Shown: one piece after another, positions 59,906 to 64,000 of the stretch
How the letters are laid out: each line of letters opens with the position of its first letter
How positions within the stretch are numbered: position 1 is the first letter of the stretch
Source: Flavimaribacter sediminis
Lineage (GTDB): Bacteria; Pseudomonadota; Alphaproteobacteria; Rhizobiales; Rhizobiaceae
Assembly (NCBI RefSeq): GCF_019492055.1
Contig: NZ_JAICBX010000002.1
Span: 1-64,000 of the forward strand
Direction of reading: 5' to 3'
Length of the DNA: 64,000 nt
Program-made: the position numbers and the translations under genes
Notes under the pieces: model-generated
The model's input: the letters and a program-made list of their open reading frames with translations, nothing else
Told to the model about the DNA's origin: nothing
Databases searched by the model: none

Positions 59906-61126
59906 ATGCAGACTTTCACACTAGGCGTCCTGCTTTTCACACTCATCGTCCTGGCGCTTGTCACGATCATCATGCTGGCGCGGTCGAGGCTTGTTTCCAC
60001 CGGCAACGTCAACATCACGATCAACCACGAAAAGACGATCTCGGTTCCCGCCGGCGGCAAGCTTTTGCAAACACTGTCCGCAGAAAAACTCTTCGTGCCT
60101 TCCGCCTGCGGCGGCGGCGGCACATGCGCGCAATGCCGCGTGCGGGTGCTTTCCGGCGGCGGCTCAATTCTTCCGACCGAAGAAAGCCACATAACCAAGC
60201 GCGAGGCCGCGCATGGCGACCGGCTTTCCTGTCAGGTCTCGGTCAAGCAGGACATGGAGGTCGAAGTTCCGGAAGAAGTGTTCGGCGTCAAGAAATGGCA
60301 ATGCACGGTGCGCTCCAACGACAACGTCGCGACGTTCATCAAGGAACTTGTCCTGGAACTGCCGGAAGGCGAAAACGTGAATTTCCGGGCGGGCGGCTAC
60401 ATCCAGATCGAAGCGCCCAAACACAAGCTCAGCTACAAGGAATTCGACGTCGGCGAGGAGTATCGCGAGGACTGGGACAAGTTCAATCTTTGGCAATATG
60501 AATCGGTGGTCGACGAGCCGGTCGAACGCGCATATTCCATGGCGAATTATCCCGAAGAAAAGGGCATCATCATGCTGAATGTTCGCATTGCTTCGCCCCC
60601 GCCCGGTTCCGAAGGCATTCCCGCCGGCCTGATGTCGTCCTACATCTTCAACCTCAAGCCCGGCGACAAGGTGACGATCTCGGGACCGTTCGGGGAGTTC
60701 TTCGCGCGCGACACCGACAAGGAAATGATTTTTGTCGGCGGCGGCGCCGGAATGGCGCCCATGCGCAGCCATATTTTCGACCAGCTCAAACGGCTGAAAA
60801 CAAAACGGAAGATCAGCTTCTGGTACGGCGCGCGCTCGAAGCGCGAGATGTTCTACGTTGAGGATTTCGACGGTCTGGCCGCTGAAAACGACAATTTCGA
60901 GTGGCACGTCGCGCTCTCCGACGCGTTGCCCGACGACAACTGGACCGGTTACACGGGCTTCATCCATAACATCCTCTTGCAGGAATATCTGAAGGACCAT
61001 CCGGCGCCGGAGGATTGCGAATACTATATGTGCGGCCCACCGATCATGAACCAGTCTGTCATCAACATGCTGCTGGAACTGGGCGTTGATCGCGAAGACA
61101 TCATGCTTGACGATTTCGGCGGCTGA
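59906..61126 (+). CDS. nqrF: Na+-NQR subunit F, NADH-oxidising
   Basis: A 406-residue protein with an N-terminal membrane helix (about 4-25), a [2Fe-2S] ferredoxin domain with cysteines 68, 74, 77 and 109 ([18 protein letters not shown]) and a ferredoxin-reductase module with FAD ([11 protein letters not shown]) and NADH sites ([27 protein letters not shown]). It takes electrons from NADH into the complex. A strong terminator follows 24 bp after its stop. Confidence 0.97.
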   Translation: MQTFTLGVLLFTLIVLALVTIIMLARSRLVSTGNVNITINHEKTISVPAGGKLLQTLSAEKLFVPSACGGGGTCAQCRVRVLSGGGSILPTEESHITKREAAHGDRLSCQVSVKQDMEVEVPEEVFGVKKWQCTVRSNDNVATFIKELVLELPEGENVNFRAGGYIQIEAPKHKLSYKEFDVGEEYREDWDKFNLWQYESVVDEPVERAYSMANYPEEKGIIMLNVRIASPPPGSEGIPAGLMSSYIFNLKPGDKVTISGPFGEFFARDTDKEMIFVGGGAGMAPMRSHIFDQLKRLKTKRKISFWYGARSKREMFYVEDFDGLAAENDNFEWHVALSDALPDDNWTGYTGFIHNILLQEYLKDHPAPEDCEYYMCGPPIMNQSVINMLLELGVDREDIMLDDFGG

Positions 61127-61150
61127 CGACCGCAGCCGCAAGACATAAAA

Positions 61151-61180
61151 AAGAGCCGTCCGAAGCTTCAGACGGCTCTT
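61151..61180 (+). terminator. rho-independent terminator of the nqr operon
   Basis: AAGAGCCGTC pairs perfectly with GACGGCTCTT around a 10-base loop. A-rich sequence precedes it and a short T-run follows the stem, so it could act on both strands. Confidence 0.85.
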
Positions 61181-61250
61181 TCCAAGCTCTAGGGAGATGG
61201 GTCAGTTAGGGTAAGACCCAATCAGACGTCACAAGGACGAAGGGCTGCCT

Positions 61251-61307
61251 TCAGATCCCGTTACCTCCGATTTTCCTGACTTCAATCTCCAATATCGCTT
61301 TAGACAT
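61251..61307 (-). CDS. 18-residue ORF with an extreme Shine-Dalgarno sequence
   Basis: The frame MSKAILEIEVRKIGGNGI begins at ATG 61307 and ends at TGA 61251. Upstream lies AGAAAGGAGGTGGTCC (61324-61309), which matches the reverse complement of the 16S rRNA 3' end (GGATCACCTCCTTTCT) at 15 of 16 positions, with GGAGG 7 bases from the ATG. Such a match is far beyond a normal ribosome site. A real microprotein, a leader peptide or a ribosome-recruiting element are all possible. It lies between the DUF1127 gene, on the same strand, and the nqr terminator. Confidence 0.4.
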   Translation of the reverse strand: MSKAILEIEVRKIGGNGI

Positions 61308-61402
61308 TGGACCACCTCCTTTCTGTTGTTGAAACCTGAGTCTCAAGGTGCAGGCGCTTCCTGAAATAGTCAAGAGGGTGCACTGCAATATTGCCAGCGG
61401 CG

Positions 61403-61567
61403 CTAATCGCACCAGTATTTGTCTTTCACACCCTTGGTGACGCCGATGTCCTTGAGGAGATGCGGCGAAAGTTCGCTCATGCCTCCGTGCGTCTTTCGGG
61501 TCGCCTTCCTGTTAAACTTGGCGGCGTTTCGTCGCCGCAGTCCGAGAATATCCCTGATACTGTGCAT
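61403..61567 (-). CDS. DUF1127-type small protein
   Basis: From ATG 61567, with AAGGA 7 bases before it, a 54-residue frame reads MHSIRDILGLRRRNAAKFNR and ends with the DUF1127 signature MSELSPHLLKDIGVTKG followed by VKDKYWCD. A second ATG at 61582 lies before the ribosome site and is less likely. DUF1127 proteins are small, basic and common in alphaproteobacteria; in Agrobacterium and Rhodobacter some bind RNA and affect phosphate or stress physiology. Confidence 0.8.
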   Translation of the reverse strand: MHSIRDILGLRRRNAAKFNRKATRKTHGGMSELSPHLLKDIGVTKGVKDKYWCD

Positions 61568-61879
61568 ATCGCTTTCCTTCATATGACGTCGCCGGTTCAG
61601 CGAAGGACGAAGCAGCGCCCGGCGCGCAAGGGCGCCGGTTCACACGCTTTCCTGTCGGGATGAGCCGCTTTTTCGGCTACTCCTGCCGCCGGACCGACGA
61701 TCCGGAGCGAGGGCAGGCAGCGGCGCAAGACCGGTTTGCCTGTTGTCCGGAAAAAAACAGCGATGGTTTCATCAGCCCGCTGTCCTCACAATATAAGACT
61801 GTGACGGGCTTATCCATCGCGGCCAGAGCCCAGATAGGCAGTGCGTCAGTCCGAAACAAGAAGTCGGCGGCGATTTTTT

Positions 61880-61906
61880 CGATCATGAATGATCTGTCCA
61901 TGATCG
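61880..61906. repeat. inverted repeat upstream of cbpA
   Basis: CGATCATG and CATGATCG form a perfect inverted repeat separated by 11 bases, ending exactly where the predicted -35 element begins. It may be an operator. Confidence 0.5.
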
Positions 61907-61934
61907 TTGAACGCGCAAGGATTCCACTTACATT
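61907..61934 (+). promoter_or_regulatory. candidate promoter of cbpA-cbpM
   Basis: TTGAAC at 61907-61912 and TACATT at 61929-61934 are 16 bases apart. The sequence CCACTTACATT before the -10 also fits a heat-shock sigma factor (RpoH) site loosely, as expected for a chaperone gene. It would give a leader of roughly 135 bases. Confidence 0.4.
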
Positions 61935-62075
61935 AGGCGTGCGACACAACCCCGCAAACCTGGCGATTCTCAAACCGGACACTTCCGGACGCGCCGGCAA
62001 GCGGATATGGTCGCGCTGCCGGATCAACTCAATAAGGGCCGCGACTATCTCCACGGCCAGCTTCGGAAGGAGCGC

Positions 62076-63026
62076 ATGGATTACAAGGACTATTACAAGG
62101 TTCTCGGCGTCGAACGCGAGGCGACACAGGACGATATCAAGCGCGCCTATCGCAAGCTGGCGCGCAAGTACCATCCTGACGTCAACAAGGAGGCCGACGC
62201 CGAAACCAAATTCAAGGACGCCGGCGAAGCCTACGAAGTTTTGAAGGATCCGGAAAAGAGGGCTGCTTACGATCAACTCGGGGCCAACTGGCAGGCGGGT
62301 CAGGACTTCCGTCCGCCTCCGGGCTGGGACAGCGGATTTGAATTCTCCGGCGGCGGATACACCGAAGCCGACCAAGAGGCGTTCAGCGATTTTTTCGAGA
62401 GCCTTTTCGGCCAGGCCCGCTCGGGCCGGACCCGGTATCAGGGAAGCAGGGAGTTCCATGCTCCGGGCCAGGATCATCACGCACGCATAGAGATCGCCTT
62501 GAAGGACGCCTATGAGGGCGCGACACGGCAGATTGGTTTGCATGCGCCGCAGGTCGACCCGGCCGGTCACGTCACGGTCAAGGACCGAACGATCAAGGTC
62601 ACGATCCCCAAGGGCATACTTCCGGGACAGCACATCCGGTTGGCCGGGCAAGGCACGCCGGGGATCGGCAAGGGCCGGGCCGGCGATTTGTATCTTGAAG
62701 TCGCCTTCAAGCCGGAGCGCGGGTTCAGCATCGACGGACGCGACGTCTACATGGATCTGCCGATCACCCCCTGGGAGGCGGCGCTGGGCGGCAAGGTCAA
62801 GGCTCCGACACCGTCAGGCTCGGTGGAACTGAAAATTCCACCCAACGCGCGCTCGGGTCAGAAGCTTCGTCTGAAAGGGCGCGGATTGCCGGCGAAACCC
62901 GCCGGTGATCTTTATGCCGTCCTGCAGATTGTCACGCCGCCGGCCGACACGCCGGAGGCGCGGGAAATCTACGAAAAAATGGCGCGTGAACTCGACTTCA
63001 ATCCGCGTTCGAAATCGGGAGGTTAA
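62076..63026 (+). CDS. cbpA: DnaJ-type co-chaperone CbpA
   Basis: The ATG at 62076 follows GGAAGGAGCGC; 316 residues. The J domain spans about residues 1-70 with the HPD motif (RKYHPDVNKEADAETKFKDA). A glycine/phenylalanine-rich linker follows, then two DnaJ C-terminal substrate-binding domains (HARIEIALKDAYEGATRQI, GGKVKAPTPSGSVELKIPP), with no zinc finger, as in CbpA. It works with DnaK. cbpM follows after 6 bp. Confidence 0.94.
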   Translation: MDYKDYYKVLGVEREATQDDIKRAYRKLARKYHPDVNKEADAETKFKDAGEAYEVLKDPEKRAAYDQLGANWQAGQDFRPPPGWDSGFEFSGGGYTEADQEAFSDFFESLFGQARSGRTRYQGSREFHAPGQDHHARIEIALKDAYEGATRQIGLHAPQVDPAGHVTVKDRTIKVTIPKGILPGQHIRLAGQGTPGIGKGRAGDLYLEVAFKPERGFSIDGRDVYMDLPITPWEAALGGKVKAPTPSGSVELKIPPNARSGQKLRLKGRGLPAKPAGDLYAVLQIVTPPADTPEAREIYEKMARELDFNPRSKSGG

Positions 63027-63032
63027 CCGATC

Positions 63033-63338
63033 ATGGCGAAGAAATCGGCGGAAGCCGTCTCAGCGGAACTGATTGAAGCCCTGACCCTGGCCGAACTGTG
63101 CAGGTCCTGCGGCGTTCGGGCGGACTGGATCATTGAACTGGTTGAAGAAGGCATTCTGGAGCCGACCGGTCGCGAACCGTCCGCCTGGCGATTTACGGCA
63201 ACCAGCATACGCAGGACGCGCACAGCCTGGCGACTGCAGCACGACCTCGGTGTAAACCGGGCAGGCATCGCCGTCGCCCTCAATCTCATCGAGGAACGCG
63301 AGCAGCTCTATATAAGGCTCCAGCGCGGGGAGCGATAG
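63033..63338 (+). CDS. cbpM: CbpM, chaperone modulator of CbpA
   Basis: A 101-residue MerR-like helical protein: TLAELCRSCGVRADWIIELV, EEGILEPTGREPSAWRFTAT, and LQHDLGVNRAGIAVALNLIE match CbpM. It binds the J domain of CbpA and inhibits its activity. The gene order cbpA-cbpM is conserved in many proteobacteria. Confidence 0.93.
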   Translation: MAKKSAEAVSAELIEALTLAELCRSCGVRADWIIELVEEGILEPTGREPSAWRFTATSIRRTRTAWRLQHDLGVNRAGIAVALNLIEEREQLYIRLQRGER

Positions 63339-63377
63339 TCCGGCGCATCAGTCCGATAAATCAGTTCCGGAATTCGG

Positions 63378-64000
63378 TCATGAAACCAGGCCGCTCTTCT
63401 CGTAAGTCGGGTTGAGGCGGCTTTCGAGATAGTCGTCGCCGCGGATAGGCGGATATTTGGCCGGCGTCTCTTCCGTCGCACATCCAGGCAGGCATTCCAC
63501 GATCGCCTCCGGATTGGGATCCAGGAAGAACGCGACCGAATAACGCTCGCGGCCGGGAGGGCTGACCACGCGATGCGGCGTGGATACGTAGACGTCATTG
63601 GTCCAGCGCATCAGACAATCTCCGATATTGCAGACGAAGGTGTCCGGGATATAGGGCGCGGCGAGCCAGCGTCCGTCTCTCGAGTACACTTCCAGCCCGC
63701 CGACTTCGTCGGTCGCCAGAAGCGTCACGCATCCATAGTCTGTGTGCTCTCCGGCGCCCAGCTGACCTTCATCGAGGGCTGCAGGCCTCGGCGGATAGTG
63801 CAGAAGACGCAGGGTCGCCAGCGGCCGGCTCAGCTTGTCGTCGAAAAAGTCCGTTTCGATGCCGAGTTCTGTCGCAAAGGCGCAGTGCAGCGACTTCCCG
63901 AGCGACCACACGGCATTGTAGTAATCAAGCATTGTGTCTTTGAAGCCAGGAACCTCCGGCCAAAGATTGAGCGCCCGAAACCGCGCCCCGGAAACGATCT
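63378..64000 (-). CDS. 2-oxoglutarate/Fe(II) oxygenase, isopenicillin N synthase family (5' end outside window)
   Basis: The frame is open to the right edge (FRALNLWPEVPGFKDT precedes the internal ATG at 63932), so the N-terminal part is missing. The visible ~207 residues carry the iron site H-x-D in GAGEHTDYGCVTLLA, the distal histidine in VYVSTPHRVVSPPG, and the 2-oxoglutarate-type R-x-S motif in ERYSVAFFLDPNPE. Family members hydroxylate or desaturate small molecules, amino acids or hormones; the substrate is unknown. It converges on cbpM with a 39-bp gap. Confidence 0.88.
   Translation of the reverse strand, partial: IVSGARFRALNLWPEVPGFKDTMLDYYNAVWSLGKSLHCAFATELGIETDFFDDKLSRPLATLRLLHYPPRPAALDEGQLGAGEHTDYGCVTLLATDEVGGLEVYSRDGRWLAAPYIPDTFVCNIGDCLMRWTNDVYVSTPHRVVSPPGRERYSVAFFLDPNPEAIVECLPGCATEETPAKYPPIRGDDYLESRLNPTYEKSGLVS

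Larger units (their letters stand above)
61568..62075. other. 508-bp stretch before cbpA
   Basis: No supported gene; a plus-strand frame at 61660-62244 runs into cbpA in another frame and resembles nothing. The stretch holds an inverted repeat (61880-61906) and a promoter candidate (61907-61934) for cbpA. Confidence 0.55.

Noticed and set aside
60164-61141. 325-codon minus-strand ORF opposite nqrF
   Set aside because: Antisense of nqrF, no ribosome site, no recognisable domain, and it crosses from the nqr terminator side.
61660-62244. 194-codon plus-strand ORF ahead of cbpA
   Set aside because: Enters the cbpA coding region in another frame, low-complexity Arg/Ser composition, and would span the cbpA promoter.

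Overview
This window looks like a chromosomal stretch of a GC-rich alphaproteobacterium of the order Hyphomicrobiales (Rhizobiales), probably marine or salt-adapted. The grounds are the dense, overlapping transporter and catabolic operons, heterotetrameric sarcosine oxidase, TRAP and BMP-type ABC transporters, a DUF1127 protein, and a complete Na+-translocating NADH:quinone reductase (nqrABCDEF with apbE and nqrM). No rRNA, tRNA, CRISPR array, phage or plasmid functions were found. The genus is inference; nothing here fixes it.

Layout. 1-1.9 kb: an accessory edge with the 3' part of an IS110-family transposase, two identical 49-bp hairpin repeats flanking an AT-rich segment with a small membrane ORF, and a MazG-like gene broken by a one-base deletion. 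1.9-6.1 kb: single genes (L,D-transpeptidase-like protein, GNAT acetyltransferase, ABM-domain protein, exported choloylglycine hydrolase-like enzyme, clpS) plus a 0.7-kb gene-free stretch with three direct repeats. 6.1-16.6 kb: a catabolic cluster with a DapA-family aldolase/lyase, an FG-GAP/VCBS beta-propeller protein, two divergent shikimate-dehydrogenase paralogues, a sugar-phosphate-isomerase-type TIM barrel, a TRAP transporter, a Gfo/Idh/MocA oxidoreductase and an IclR regulator. Both divergent intergenic regions of this cluster carry the same 15-bp palindrome inside the 17-bp spacer of a minus-strand sigma-70 promoter, which ties the transcripts into one predicted regulon. 16.6-26.6 kb: a minus-strand operon (cysteine hydrolase, amidase, TetR, gamma-glutamyltransferase-like hydrolase, TauE/SafE) divergent from a BMP/nucleoside-type ABC transporter, probably for uptake and hydrolysis of a nitrogen-rich amide or ureide. 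26.6-29.8 kb: MarR-MFS and qorB/HxlR stress pairs. 30.0-36.6 kb: soxBDAG for sarcosine oxidation, then a 6-phosphogluconate dehydrogenase.

36.6-48.9 kb: a tightly packed 14-gene minus-strand operon. It encodes a carbohydrate ABC transporter (binding protein, two permeases, a 69-residue membrane protein, two different ATPases), a self-contained PEP phosphorelay to a dihydroxyacetone-type kinase (EI, HPr, DhaM, DhaL, DhaK), an HTH protein, a TIM-barrel isomerase and a Gfo/Idh/MocA dehydrogenase. Together they look like import, oxidation/isomerisation and PEP-dependent phosphorylation of a polyol or short ketose.

49-55 kb: GNAT acetyltransferase, a large membrane-anchored TPR protein, a methyltransferase, a CBS-pair protein, and a 59-residue membrane protein not usually called. 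54-61.1 kb: nqrM and apbE on the minus strand, divergent from nqrABCDEF, with a clear promoter and terminator. 61.2-64 kb: a tiny ORF with an exceptionally strong Shine-Dalgarno sequence, a DUF1127 gene, cbpA-cbpM and a partial 2-oxoglutarate/Fe(II) oxygenase running off the right edge.
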